Part shown: in pieces, positions 1 through 8,621 of the stretch
How positions within the stretch are numbered: the stretch's first letter is position 1
Layout of the letters: each line of letters begins with the position of its first letter
Assembly: GCA_041648665.1 (NCBI GenBank)
Contig: JBAZOP010000003.1
Span: 70,038 to 134,037 of the forward strand
Source of the DNA: a bacterium
GTDB taxonomy: Bacteria; UBA10199; 2-02-FULL-44-16; JAAZCA01
Direction: 5' to 3'
Length of the DNA stretch: 64,000 nt
Notes under the pieces: generated by a model
What the model was told of the DNA's origin: nothing
Database searches by the model: none
The model's input: only the letters and a program-made list of their open reading frames with translations
Translations under genes and position numbers: made by a program

Positions 1-2297
1 CAGTTGTAGGGCCTGCGAATGAGCGGCTGCACGGCCATGTCGCCGTGGACCGCAAACCACTCCACGATCCTTTCGGCCATGTGTTCGCGAACGATCCCAA
101 GCTCCCCGGGCGAGGCGCTAGCCTTGAAGTCAATCCACTTGTCCCCGCGCTTGACCATGATCGACTGGAACTGCTTGGACGCAACGGTCGTGATCTCCGT
201 AATCCAGGCGACCAGCGCCAGCGCAGCCGTGGGGCCCTTCTCGTTCCAGAAGCGCTTGTAGAGGTTCTGGAGCCCCTTGAGTACGTCCCAGTTCGGTTCG
301 GTCTCGGGCTGCGTCTGGAAGTGGCTCAGAATGGGAGCCATGTCCTGCTCGGCCCAGGTGTTCTTGCGGCCCGCCCACCACGGTAGCCTGGAGGTGTGTC
401 CAATCCGGTAGGTGAGTACGGCTCCCTGTCCCTTGGGCACGTCATGGGGGTCCATGTGGACTTCCGGCAGGTAGAGCCTGAGCTTGTCCACGCCGGTCTG
501 GTACGCCCACTCGGGGCTCTTGAGCGGCTTGTCGGAGACGGCGATTCGCTCGCGGCGCGGACGCTGTTCTTCCCCTGGCTGCTGCCCCACGAACGGCGTA
601 GGCACTTTGCGCCCCTCGGGCTCGGAGGCGATGATGCGCTCGTCGTCGAGCGGGCTCCCGCGCCGCCTGTGCATCCGCTGCGCTTCCTCGGTGGACATCA
701 CATCGCCCTTCTCCGCCTTGGCGATGTACGCGCCGATGATCACAACGGAGTCGGGCTGGATGTGCACGTAGCCCTCGGTCGTCTTGATGCTCTCGTGCCC
801 GAGCAGCGCTTGGATCTCGTCCAGGGGCATCCCCGCTTCCCTGGCGCAGGTGGCCCCGTAGTGCCGGAAGTTGTGGGCGTGGATCCGCTTGCGCTCGTCA
901 GCGTTCAGACCCCGCTGCATCCCGCTCTTCACTTCCACAACGCGCGCTCGTTCCGCCAACGCGTAGAGCATGCGCCGAAGCCCGCTCGTATCCAGCGGCT
1001 CCAGGGCCGTCTGCTCCGGTTGCCCGTCGCGTTCGTTGGTGCCCCAGCGGACCAGCGACGGCACGATGGGCGCATTGGGGTTGGTCATCAGAGCTGCGCA
1101 GTACCTCGCCCAGTGCGACGGTTGAAGCTCGCCAGTCTCGGGATTGACTTCGTTTTCTTGCGCTCGCTGCCGAAGGCCTTGATCGAAGGCGACCATGGCA
1201 TCGCGGATCTCGCTGGACAACGGGATCTCGCGCGTCTTGTCGCCTTTGCCGCTGCGGATGCTCAGGGTGAGCAAACCGTTCTTCTCGTACAGATCCTTTC
1301 GCAGGGCTCCGACAAGCTCCTCGGATCGAAGGCAGGCGTGTGTGAGAAGGTAGAGAGCAAGCGTGTCCCGGAGCGATTCGAGGTTGGGACCGGCGGCGGC
1401 GCGGAAGATGGACTTGCGGAGAGGGTGGGTGAGCATCACCTCGCGCGCCGCGCGCTTGCGCTCCTCGCGGGCTCCACGCAGAGCGATTCGGGCGGGTTCC
1501 TTCCACACGTTGACGCGAAGCGGTGCTTCTCCGTGCGGCCCTGCGTCCCCCTTGAGCATCTCGCTCCAGATGGCGCTCAGGCCCGACAGGTACGTCGCGA
1601 TCGAGCCCATCTTGATCGAGGCTCGCTTCTCGGGCACCACGTAGCGGTAGACCATCGGGTCGCGCTCCTTGCGCGTCCAGATGCGTCCCTGCTCCTTGCG
1701 CACTTCGATGCTCCTCGGGAGTCGGTACATCCATCGGTAGTCCCGGATGAGCATGCCCAGGCGCTTGTGCAACTGGGACAGGTCGTCGGTCCCGTCAGGC
1801 TTCTTGGGAACGAACTTGGCGCGCGTGGCGGGCGTGAGCATCTCGTAGATTTCGAGGATGTTCACCTGTCTGCCTCCGCGGGATGCCTTCTCGACGGCGC
1901 TGTAGATCATCCACGAGTCCATGCCGCTGGCCCGCACGATCATGCCTCGGATGTCGGGCGGATCGGTGCTGCGCATCCACTCGTACAGCTCCATCGCGAC
2001 CCGGCGCGTGACCTCGTCCGGGTCCAGCTCCCTGCCGAACTTCGCCCTCATCCAGTAGGTGAAAATCTCCAGCGACTTGAGGTACACGCGGATCGTGTTG
2101 GAAGCGTCCTGGGGCTTGTTGCGGAGCCTGCGCTTGCCTCGGAGATCCTCGCGCCGCACGCCCTTCGCGCTGTCCTTGAGACGAGAGACGAGCCGCTGGA
2201 TCGCGTCCACGTACTTGGACTGCTGATCGACTTGGGAGTCCTCGAAGTACCCGAGTGCGTCGGGGCGGTTCGGGCGCGTGAGATCGAAGTCAGACAC
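1..2297 (-). CDS. Tyrosine recombinase (integrase), C-terminal end cut by window edge
   Basis: Open frame of 765 codons without a stop, from a GTG at 2297 to the left edge. Tyrosine-recombinase signatures are in order: an arginine in THACLRSEEL (about residue 320), HNFRHYGAT (about 472), LGHES (about 497) and a probable nucleophile tyrosine in TEGYVHI (about 509). These residues cleave and rejoin DNA during site-specific recombination. The roughly 300-residue N-terminal part should bind core sites. At least 250 residues follow the tyrosine, far more than usual for integrases; I do not recognise that extension (it includes a WAGRKNTWAEQ stretch). The GTG overlaps the upstream stop by 8 bases, suggesting translational coupling. 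Confidence 0.9.
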   Translation of the reverse strand, partial: MSDFDLTRPNRPDALGYFEDSQVDQQSKYVDAIQRLVSRLKDSAKGVRREDLRGKRRLRNKPQDASNTIRVYLKSLEIFTYWMRAKFGRELDPDEVTRRVAMELYEWMRSTDPPDIRGMIVRASGMDSWMIYSAVEKASRGGRQVNILEIYEMLTPATRAKFVPKKPDGTDDLSQLHKRLGMLIRDYRWMYRLPRSIEVRKEQGRIWTRKERDPMVYRYVVPEKRASIKMGSIATYLSGLSAIWSEMLKGDAGPHGEAPLRVNVWKEPARIALRGAREERKRAAREVMLTHPLRKSIFRAAAGPNLESLRDTLALYLLTHACLRSEELVGALRKDLYEKNGLLTLSIRSGKGDKTREIPLSSEIRDAMVAFDQGLRQRAQENEVNPETGELQPSHWARYCAALMTNPNAPIVPSLVRWGTNERDGQPEQTALEPLDTSGLRRMLYALAERARVVEVKSGMQRGLNADERKRIHAHNFRHYGATCAREAGMPLDEIQALLGHESIKTTEGYVHIQPDSVVIIGAYIAKAEKGDVMSTEEAQRMHRRRGSPLDDERIIASEPEGRKVPTPFVGQQPGEEQRPRRERIAVSDKPLKSPEWAYQTGVDKLRLYLPEVHMDPHDVPKGQGAVLTYRIGHTSRLPWWAGRKNTWAEQDMAPILSHFQTQPETEPNWDVLKGLQNLYKRFWNEKGPTAALALVAWITEITTVASKQFQSIMVKRGDKWIDFKASASPGELGIVREHMAERIVEWFAVHGDMAVQPLIRRPYN

Positions 2298-3027
2298 CGC
2301 TATGCTCCGCGTTCGGATCCGACGCGCTGAAATGCCGGATCTCGTCGTTGATCTTCGTGCAGAGCGTCTCGCCCTCGCCCATCGATCCGCGCAGCCACCG
2401 CAGGTGGACTTCTCCGTGTGTCGGATGCTTGCCCGTGACCTCTACCCTGCCATCGGACAGCTTGCACTTCGTTGCCGGGATGCCCTGGGCGATGCACTCG
2501 CGCACGAGCCCTTCGAGCCTGTCCTGCTGGTAGGACGAACGCGGCGTTCTCGCCCTCGGCTTGGTGTCGCGCTTGCGAGGGGCGTCTGACGGCTCGACGA
2601 TGTCCTCGTCATCGTCTTCGTGCACAACGAGCGGGGAGGTGTCCAGCCCGAGCGACTGCGCGCGCATGTGCAGCGAGTGCGCTTCCTCACCGTCTGCCAG
2701 CTCGCAGGCGAACACGATGAGAAGCTCCAGCAGTTCCCGGAGCGATGTGCGCCAGGACTCCTCGATGCTGCTTCCCAGGGCCTCGAACAGCACCTCGAAC
2801 TTGCGGAACTTGTCGGGGCCCATGTTCTGCTTGAGAGCCGGGCTCTGCACCGCCGTCTTGCACATCTGGATCAGCGCGACCGTGCCGCCTGCGATCATCA
2901 TCGTGGCTGTGGCGCAGGCCTGGGCAGTGACGGCGACCTCCCGCGACTCCTTGTTCTCTTCGAGAACCGCGATGGCGTACGAAACGAGGCGAAGGTCGAG
3001 ACTTCGGCGCAACTTGCCTTGCTGCAT
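2290..3027 (-). CDS. Hypothetical protein encoded before the integrase
   Basis: A 245-residue protein with a helical N-terminal half, an acidic linker (HEDDDEDIVEP), a basic stretch (RKRDTKPRARTPRSS) and a compact C-terminal domain. No family recognised. I start at the ATG at 3027 rather than a TTG at 3063, because that TTG lies inside a perfect palindrome and the -35 hexamer. It overlaps the integrase start by 8 bases, so it may be an integrase partner or regulator; this is inferred from position only. Confidence 0.75.
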   Translation of the reverse strand: MQQGKLRRSLDLRLVSYAIAVLEENKESREVAVTAQACATATMMIAGGTVALIQMCKTAVQSPALKQNMGPDKFRKFEVLFEALGSSIEESWRTSLRELLELLIVFACELADGEEAHSLHMRAQSLGLDTSPLVVHEDDDEDIVEPSDAPRKRDTKPRARTPRSSYQQDRLEGLVRECIAQGIPATKCKLSDGRVEVTGKHPTHGEVHLRWLRGSMGEGETLCTKINDEIRHFSASDPNAEHSGV

Positions 3028-3034
3028 GGCGATG

Positions 3035-3063
3035 ATAGTGCGCCTACGTTGCACTATGTGCAA
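3035..3063 (-). promoter_or_regulatory. Promoter of the integrase operon
   Basis: TTGCAC (3058-3063), a 17-base spacer and CACTAT (3035-3040) read toward the gene at 3027. The -10 box ends 7 bases before the ATG, so the transcript would be nearly leaderless. Confidence 0.5.
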
Positions 3064-3064
3064 C
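3048..3064. promoter_or_regulatory. Perfect palindromic operator
   Basis: GTTGCAC-TAT-GTGCAAC, with 7-base arms and a 3-base centre, covers the -35 hexamer of the integrase-operon promoter. This placement is typical of a repressor operator. The cognate regulator is unknown. Confidence 0.6.
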
Positions 3065-3093
3065 TGCTTACAAGCGGCCCAGTTCCAGACTTT

Positions 3094-3333
3094 CTAGTAT
3101 CTACGGCCTTTGATTGTTTTGGGGCGGGGCCTGGGGACCATCACGCGCTCGATCCTGCGGGCCGTTGTGGGCATGGCTTCGTACGCGTCGGACTGCACCT
3201 TCGAGCATGCCTCCAGCTCCGGGAGCCCGAGCTTGTTGACGGCTGGCGTGTACCACCAGTTGTGGGCCTTCAGGGCGATGATCTTGCCAGTCTCGTCGAT
3301 GATGCCGCCGTCGTACTTGTGGAGCGTCGTCAT
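3094..3333 (-). CDS. Hypothetical small protein
   Basis: A 79-residue protein beginning MTTLHKYDGG, with a basic tail (PRPRPKTIKGRRY). The ATG at 3333 shares ATGA with the stop of the MazG-like gene, so I prefer it to the ATG at 3360. No family recognised. Last gene of the operon descending from the SNF2 region. Confidence 0.7.
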   Translation of the reverse strand: MTTLHKYDGGIIDETGKIIALKAHNWWYTPAVNKLGLPELEACSKVQSDAYEAMPTTARRIERVMVPRPRPKTIKGRRY

Positions 3334-3917
3334 CTCTTCCACCCTTGTTCGCGCAGGCATCCTTCGATGTCAGGCGGCTTCCAGCCCTCTGGCTTCATCT
3401 GTTTGAGATTCACGATCGGCCCCCCGAGCTTGGTCATGTTGGCTCGGTGCACCTCCTCCGCGATCGGCCCGCCGTCGATGCCGAAGGCGATGCGGGAGCC
3501 CTCGACGACGTAGTCGGTGTCCGCGAACCCGTCAGCTGCGGCAGGAAGATCGACATCGACTTTCAGGCTGTCCAGGCAGTCGAGAGTCGTGCGCTTGAGA
3601 TGCCCGAGCACACCTGCCCCGTGATCCGGCCTCTTGTCGTAGCATGCTTCCGCAACCTCGAATGCCTCTTCCAGTACGAGTCGAACACGCAGCCTTACCG
3701 TCGCTTCGTCAGGGACCGTAGGCGTCGAGTTCTGGACTTGACCGACCGCCTCCATGAACTCCTTCACCTGACAGTGTACCTTGCTCACCGCGAAGTCCGC
3801 GATCTGGGCAAGGATGCCGTGTACTGCCTCGTGCCACGTGAGGCAGCCGGGCTCAGGATCCTCCAGCAGCATTGTCAGCTTCTTCGACAATCCCAACAGC
3901 TTCTCGATGTTGCTCAC
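3330..3917 (-). CDS. MazG/PRA-PH-like nucleotide pyrophosphohydrolase
   Basis: A 195-residue all-helical protein. It has the metal-binding EExxE pattern (VLEEAFEVAE, residues 81-90), a second acidic helix (FADTDYVVEG, 131-140) and the EVHRANMTKLGG signature (155-166) followed by GWKPPD. This arrangement is typical of phage proteins of the MazG/HisE superfamily, which hydrolyse nucleoside triphosphates to monophosphates and pyrophosphate. In phages such enzymes are thought to adjust nucleotide or alarmone pools; substrate unknown. Overlaps both neighbours by ATGA. Confidence 0.8.
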   Translation of the reverse strand: MSNIEKLLGLSKKLTMLLEDPEPGCLTWHEAVHGILAQIADFAVSKVHCQVKEFMEAVGQVQNSTPTVPDEATVRLRVRLVLEEAFEVAEACYDKRPDHGAGVLGHLKRTTLDCLDSLKVDVDLPAAADGFADTDYVVEGSRIAFGIDGGPIAEEVHRANMTKLGGPIVNLKQMKPEGWKPPDIEGCLREQGWKR

Positions 3918-4546
3918 GTCTCACCATCCTTGTAGCCCTGCATCATCCTCGCCGCGACTTCCCCCGGTGTCTCCGGTTTGACGCTCCAGTCGATGCCCTT
4001 CTTCTCCTTCTGCTCCCCCGTAGGCTTCTCAGCCTCGACCTCGGATCGGTATTTCGGCTTTTCGGAGGCCATGCCATACACAATGATCGCGTCGCACTGC
4101 CCGCATGTCGCGTGGAGGTGAGACCCTTTGTGTTTCCACTTACAGGTGGCTTCCGTGTAGAAGCGAACCTCGGAGCACTTCACCCCGTTGCACACGTGGC
4201 AGAAGAACTCTTCCTTTCCCTTCCACCTCAAGCGCCCCAAATCGTCCGTTCTTGGATCGGCGGGGGCCGATTCGGACTTCTTCTCAGTATCGTCCCCCAC
4301 CTTCTCGGCAGGCTCCCGATACGGATGCCCGTTTTTGTCCTTCGCATCCGGCGCATCCGTGGTCAGGCTCACGATGCGGTTCAGGTACTCCTGGGCCTTC
4401 GCCTCCGCGTCGTGCATCCTCTTGCGCAGATCGCGGATGATGCGGAAGCGATAGACCGCGAGGGCTGAGCCCGCGACGATACCGAGCAGGATCAGAGTTA
4501 GCGCTGCCCAAAGTGTCAGCGGATGCGTTACAAGGTAATCAGCCAT
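3914..4546 (-). CDS. Membrane-anchored protein with cysteine-rich domain
   Basis: A 210-residue protein with one N-terminal membrane helix (residues about 10-32), a charged coiled-coil stretch and a Cys/His-rich segment (FFCHVCNGVKC, then C, H, H and CGQC) that could bind zinc. The C-terminal 45 residues are charged. Topology suggests a soluble domain tethered to the inner membrane. Its stop overlaps the MazG-like gene by ATGA. No family recognised. Confidence 0.75.
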   Translation of the reverse strand: MADYLVTHPLTLWAALTLILLGIVAGSALAVYRFRIIRDLRKRMHDAEAKAQEYLNRIVSLTTDAPDAKDKNGHPYREPAEKVGDDTEKKSESAPADPRTDDLGRLRWKGKEEFFCHVCNGVKCSEVRFYTEATCKWKHKGSHLHATCGQCDAIIVYGMASEKPKYRSEVEAEKPTGEQKEKKGIDWSVKPETPGEVAARMMQGYKDGET

Positions 4547-4558
4547 CTCGGATCTCCT

Positions 4559-4741
4559 TCAATCAGCTCGCGGTCGCTTGTGCCGGTTGAGCCAGCCGAC
4601 GACGTGCACCTTCCCGCAGTATGGGCACTCGTAGCCGAATAGCTCGCACAGGATGATAGGAAAGCAGACAAAGGCGGCAAGCACGAAGCTCAGCGCTACG
4701 ATCAGCAGGAGCTTGCCGACGAATACCAGTACAACGATCAC
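4559..4741 (-). CDS. Small membrane protein with CPYCG motif
   Basis: A 60-residue protein: a long hydrophobic N-terminal segment (residues 2-32), then CPYCGKVH and a basic end. CPYCG could be half of a zinc site or a thiol-exchange motif. The ATG overlaps the upstream stop by four bases. Function unknown. Confidence 0.7.
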   Translation of the reverse strand: MIVVLVFVGKLLLIVALSFVLAAFVCFPIILCELFGYECPYCGKVHVVGWLNRHKRPRAD

Positions 4742-4902
4742 TTCTCCTCCCTCGCGCGCAACTTGCGTATGCGCTCAATCTGCTCGTTGTTCTCCCTGAT
4801 GCCTGCGCTACACAGCATCATGATGCGCGTGCAGCCGATGACGACCGCGATGTCGCACAACACGGTGAGCGCTAGGAGCGTTATGTAGATGTAGTAGCCC
4901 AT
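4738..4902 (-). CDS. Small membrane protein (54 aa)
   Basis: The 54-residue protein begins MGYYIYITLLAL. One membrane segment is followed by a charged helix (IEQIRKLRAREEK-like end). The ATG shares ATGA with the SNF2 helicase stop, and its own stop is overlapped by the next gene, so it fits as a coupled cistron despite its length. Function unknown. Confidence 0.7.
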   Translation of the reverse strand: MGYYIYITLLALTVLCDIAVVIGCTRIMMLCSAGIRENNEQIERIRKLRAREEK

Positions 4903-6998
4903 CACTCTTCCCTCAACACTTCCGCCAGCGTCCCCTGCTTCTCGGTCCCCATGAGCCTCGCCAGGATCTCCGCTGGCAACTGCTTGTGGTAGCGGGGCAG
5001 GATGCGCTTGGCGAGTGCGACCTCGCCGTCTGTCAGCTGCCTTCGCTTGGCGATCTCTGCGACGCGCCTGCCCATGTGAGCGTGCGCTCCGGAGAACCCC
5101 ATGCCGTCCCTCTGGCGAGCCCCGTCGCACAGCGCCGAGACCGCCAGGAAGCCCGCAGAGGCCGCTCCGCGCTCTTCGTCCGTCGCCACGGGCCAGACGA
5201 TCTTGGGAGGCTTCGGAGGCTCCACGGGGCCAATGCGAGCAGCCGCGGTGTGCTCCAAGGCAGCGTCCGCGATCTGTTGCTTGCGAATGACCTTGGCGAG
5301 CATTACAGCGTCCAGGCTCTCGTCCACGGCGAGATGCTGGATGAGCACGGCGTTCCGCTGGGAAATCCTATGAATGCGATCTTCTGCTTGGCTCAGGTCT
5401 CCGGGCACCCAGGAGCTTTCGACGAACGCCATGTAGTCGGCTGCGGTCAGGGTGAGCCCGACGCCCGCCGCTTGGATGCTTCCGATGAACACCCTGATTT
5501 TCGGGTCGGACTGGAAGCGGTCCACGATGGCGAGCCGATCGTTCTGCGGAGTCGGGCCGTAGACGCACACGGCTTCGCTGCCATAGTGGGCGACAAGCTG
5601 CTCGATGACCGCGTGGTGGTGCGCCATGACGACGATCTTGGGCCGCTCCTCCAGGACGAGATCGAGATGCTCGAACACGGACGGGAGCTTCGCCAGGGCG
5701 AGCTTTTGCCGCTCCACCGAGATCGTCTTGAAGTCGATGTCCGCAATGGTCTGGCAGAGCCGGTCGAGCGCCATCTCGTACGCGACCGTGTCCCCGCCCG
5801 CTTCGGCCAAGTCCACCTCGGCAGCGAGCACATCGATCTGCCCGCTCTGCTTCGTCCATGCGGCGTGCTCCGCCTTGACCGCGGCAGACGCGCCCGTGGG
5901 CGGGAGGAACACGATTTGTCTGGTTTTCTTCGGCAAAAAGGGCAAAACGTCGGACTTTGCGCGTCGGATCATTACCGTCGATCTCATGCGTTCTTGCAGT
6001 TCTTCGAGGCGGCTCGCGCCGTCCGTGTGCCACACCTCGCGCGTGAATCCGCCTCGGACTCGGATGGTCTCCTTCACAGCGCCGCAGTAGCGCATCAGGA
6101 ACGGCCATTCCAGGTTCCAGGTGACCGGGTCCAGGGCGTGCAGCAGCGGCCATAGCTCCTTCGGGCGGTTGGGCAGCGGCGTGCCCGTCAGGAACAGCGC
6201 GCGCTTGGCTTGGTTGATCAGTCCAAGCTGGGCAGGCTCCGCGGGTCTGCCTCGCTTCTTGTCCTCGCGTTTGCCCTTCTTGCCCAGGATGACTTCGCTC
6301 CGTTGTGCGGTGCCCGTCTTCATGCGGTGAGCTTCGTCCACGATGAGAAGGCCCCAGGTCCGAGCCATCAGCGCTGCGCGGAGCTGGGCTGCACGCGGGC
6401 CGACAAGCCGCTCGTAGTTGACGATGACGAGATCGTTGCGAGGATGCGGAGGATCGTTCGACTCCACAACGTGGATGAGCCGTGGGCGCACGAGCCACTT
6501 CTCTGCCTCGCGCTTCCACAACAGGCGCAGGCTTGCCGGGCAGATGACGAGGATGCTGCCCATGTTGGGCACGGCATTGGCGACTCCGAGCGCCTCCACG
6601 GTTTTGCCAGTGCCACAAGAATCCGCCAGCAGCACATTCCTGCGCGCCAGCGCGTACTCGACGGCGGCAAGTTGGTACGGGTAGTATTCGCACCCGGGCG
6701 GCGCAGGCACTTCGAGCTTGCTGTCCGCGGCCTTGCTCGCCTCGACGGTGCGGTAGTGATCCGCCAGCGAGTAGATCGCGGACTCGGCGAGGTACTTCTC
6801 CGCTCGGGAGGCCACCGTCTTGTCGGCGGTGAACCAGATGCGCGGCTCCATGTGAGCCTTGCAGGCTTCGCAGGCGTGGTAGCAGCGCTCGTCGCCGAAG
6901 TGGAAGTGGAAGCCCAGGCTCTTGAGATACTCGCGCGCGGGAACGTCGTCGAAACGAATCTGCGCGTAGTAGATGCCGTGGCTGAACTCGATCTTCAT
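4902..6998 (-). CDS. SNF2-family DNA helicase/translocase
   Basis: A 698-residue protein. Helicase motifs in order: Q-like YPYQ (107-110), Walker A ADSCGTGKT (125-133), DEAH (221-224), motif III LTGTP (270-274) and motif VI QAEDRIHRISQ near residue 550. The layout resembles the SMARCAL1/annealing-helicase branch. These ATPases translocate on double-stranded DNA and remodel protein-DNA complexes or forks. The N-terminus carries CYHACEACKAH, a possible metal site, and about 110 extra residues follow motif VI. I start at MKIEFSHG, two bases after the preceding stop. Likely role: phage replication or recombination. Confidence 0.9.
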   Translation of the reverse strand: MKIEFSHGIYYAQIRFDDVPAREYLKSLGFHFHFGDERCYHACEACKAHMEPRIWFTADKTVASRAEKYLAESAIYSLADHYRTVEASKAADSKLEVPAPPGCEYYPYQLAAVEYALARRNVLLADSCGTGKTVEALGVANAVPNMGSILVICPASLRLLWKREAEKWLVRPRLIHVVESNDPPHPRNDLVIVNYERLVGPRAAQLRAALMARTWGLLIVDEAHRMKTGTAQRSEVILGKKGKREDKKRGRPAEPAQLGLINQAKRALFLTGTPLPNRPKELWPLLHALDPVTWNLEWPFLMRYCGAVKETIRVRGGFTREVWHTDGASRLEELQERMRSTVMIRRAKSDVLPFLPKKTRQIVFLPPTGASAAVKAEHAAWTKQSGQIDVLAAEVDLAEAGGDTVAYEMALDRLCQTIADIDFKTISVERQKLALAKLPSVFEHLDLVLEERPKIVVMAHHHAVIEQLVAHYGSEAVCVYGPTPQNDRLAIVDRFQSDPKIRVFIGSIQAAGVGLTLTAADYMAFVESSWVPGDLSQAEDRIHRISQRNAVLIQHLAVDESLDAVMLAKVIRKQQIADAALEHTAAARIGPVEPPKPPKIVWPVATDEERGAASAGFLAVSALCDGARQRDGMGFSGAHAHMGRRVAEIAKRRQLTDGEVALAKRILPRYHKQLPAEILARLMGTEKQGTLAEVLREE

Positions 6999-7000
6999 GC

Positions 7001-7666
7001 CTATCCTCGCGCCCCGGCAACCGTCATCGCGTTGGCGAACTCGGTCATGTACGGCAGGCGAAGGATCCACGCGCAGACACCTTCCGGCCCCGACCACTCG
7101 GGCATGCGGTGGCTCCTGCGGTCGAAGTACATCTTGAGCGCGGTCTCGTAGTTGAACGAATAGGTGGCCTTCTGCAAGAAGCTCTCGGGCAAGTGCATCT
7201 TGAGAAGGTGAAGCCGCTCGGGGGTCTTGTCGGAGCGGTACATTGCTCCAAGCCCGTTCACGTACTCCAGTTGGGCTTGCGTGATGCAGCCACCCTCAAA
7301 GTCGGACCGCTCCAGGTCGCGGCTTCCGAGCTTGTGCATCGTCGAGCACGAGTTGCGGACCGTCGAAACCTTGTACGTGTCGAGTTCCTGCCAGATCGCC
7401 CGCGGGATCGTGATGTCCCACCACACCTGGATCTGCCTCAAGAACTTCCGGTGCGCACCACCGCCGCGGATCAGCGACAGGGCAAGCTTCATGTCGTCGG
7501 GGCCGATGGCGGGTTTTTCTGAGGACTTGATCCCGTAGTCATTGAGCGTCCAGCGATCGGAGTCATCCTCGAACCGACTGTCTGACTTCGCCCACGACTC
7601 CATGGGGTTCCTCATCCCACGCAAAGCCGCCCTCCAGCCGTAGACCTCAACGTTCTCGATTTTCAT
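7001..7666 (-). CDS. Conserved phage protein (RGMRNPM...WAKSDS family)
   Basis: A 221-residue protein. The N-terminal MKIENVEVYGW...RGMRNPMESW pattern and the later HRKFLRQIQVWWD and DTYKVSTVRNSCSTMHK segments match, from memory, a protein common in phages and mobile elements and usually left unnamed. Its HRKFLR segment recalls FAD-dependent thymidylate synthase (ThyX), but I cannot establish that. The ATG at 7666 follows an AAGGAAG ribosome site, so I prefer it to the GTG at 7684. Confidence 0.75.
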   Translation of the reverse strand: MKIENVEVYGWRAALRGMRNPMESWAKSDSRFEDDSDRWTLNDYGIKSSEKPAIGPDDMKLALSLIRGGGAHRKFLRQIQVWWDITIPRAIWQELDTYKVSTVRNSCSTMHKLGSRDLERSDFEGGCITQAQLEYVNGLGAMYRSDKTPERLHLLKMHLPESFLQKATYSFNYETALKMYFDRRSHRMPEWSGPEGVCAWILRLPYMTEFANAMTVAGARG

Positions 7667-7680
7667 GTTGCTTCCTTCCG

Positions 7681-8238
7681 TCACGGCTTCCCGTACAGGC
7701 GTTCCATTTCGGTCCGGTGCTCAGCTTCGCGGCACTCGTGCTCTCGCCTGAGAACGGCAACGAGTGCTTTGAGCCCCCGGGGCGTGTCAACGTGATAGCC
7801 GGTCACATCGCGGCTTGGGGCTGGGCAAGCGCACGATCCTTCTGTGCGCACTTCCTTGCCGTGCGTCGTGAAGAGTTCGGCTGCTGCCGACAGCGGGAGA
7901 GGGTTGTACTTCGTGAAGCACACCCAGTAGTACCAGTTGCGGCGGAAAGACCAACCGTACGCTTCGGCTGTCACATCGTGCACATTGATCCACGTCGTTC
8001 CCGATCGTGCACACGCGTCGGGAGAAACAATGCCGCAGCGCCCCAGTTGCGCAGCCTCGGAGCCGGGCTTGTAGACTTCGGCTTCCCTTGTAGTGAACGT
8101 CACTACGCCTCGCGGTATTCCGGCCTCTGACAACTCGGCCAGCGCCGTGTCCTTGGCCTTTGCAGGGAACGGCGGATCGCCCAGGTTGGGGAAACCCACG
8201 AGTTCACCATCAAGATTACAGCTTGGATTCAGACTCAT
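7681..8238 (-). CDS. Hypothetical phage-like protein
   Basis: A 185-residue soluble protein rich in aromatic residues (YGWSFRRNWYYWVCF). Cysteines are scattered (CACPAPS) without a clear zinc pattern. The C-terminus is a charged helix (RREHECREAEHRTEMERLYG). No family recognised. It overlaps the gene at 8235-8621 by four bases. Confidence 0.7.
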   Translation of the reverse strand: MSLNPSCNLDGELVGFPNLGDPPFPAKAKDTALAELSEAGIPRGVVTFTTREAEVYKPGSEAAQLGRCGIVSPDACARSGTTWINVHDVTAEAYGWSFRRNWYYWVCFTKYNPLPLSAAAELFTTHGKEVRTEGSCACPAPSRDVTGYHVDTPRGLKALVAVLRREHECREAEHRTEMERLYGKP

Positions 8239-8621
8239 CGTTTTTCCTTCCTCCGCTCGCTCGGCTTGATGAACACGATCTTGATCTCACAGACGCGCTT
8301 GCCCCACCTCCCTATCTTCTCCACGCGGGCCATCACGTCGTAGCAGCCGTCGCCGAACCCGGAGGAGACGCAGACTCCCAGGCCCTCGTGCCCCATGTCG
8401 TACGAGAAGGACTTCATGGCCGGGCCACCGTGCATCCGCTCGAAGAGCCCGAGCTTGTTGCAGAAGTCTTCCCAGTCCTTGCCGATCGATTTCGGCTTGT
8501 CCTCGCCCTGGCGGTGCAACACGTAGCAGGGGTCGCCGATCCACACGAGCCCCGCATCCACACCGATCTCCCCGACCTTCACCCAGCTCGACTTTGTCCG
8601 TACCTTCTTCGTCGTCTTCAT
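8235..8621 (-). CDS. Conserved phage protein (GVDAGLVWIGDPCY family)
   Basis: A 128-residue protein. GEIGVDAGLVWIGDPCYV (18-35) and GFGDGCYDVMARVE (88-101) recall a small beta-rich phage family related to DUF4241, where the second segment usually reads GDGxYPV. Role unknown. The ATG shares ATGA with the upstream stop. A basic C-terminus (SERRKEKR) may bind nucleic acid. Confidence 0.7.
   Translation of the reverse strand: MKTTKKVRTKSSWVKVGEIGVDAGLVWIGDPCYVLHRQGEDKPKSIGKDWEDFCNKLGLFERMHGGPAMKSFSYDMGHEGLGVCVSSGFGDGCYDVMARVEKIGRWGKRVCEIKIVFIKPSERRKEKR

Noticed and set aside
396..2330. 644-codon open frame on the plus strand opposite the integrase
   Set aside because: It is a GC-driven mirror of the integrase frame. 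The minus strand has the conserved R, HxxR, GH and Y motifs and a coupled start.
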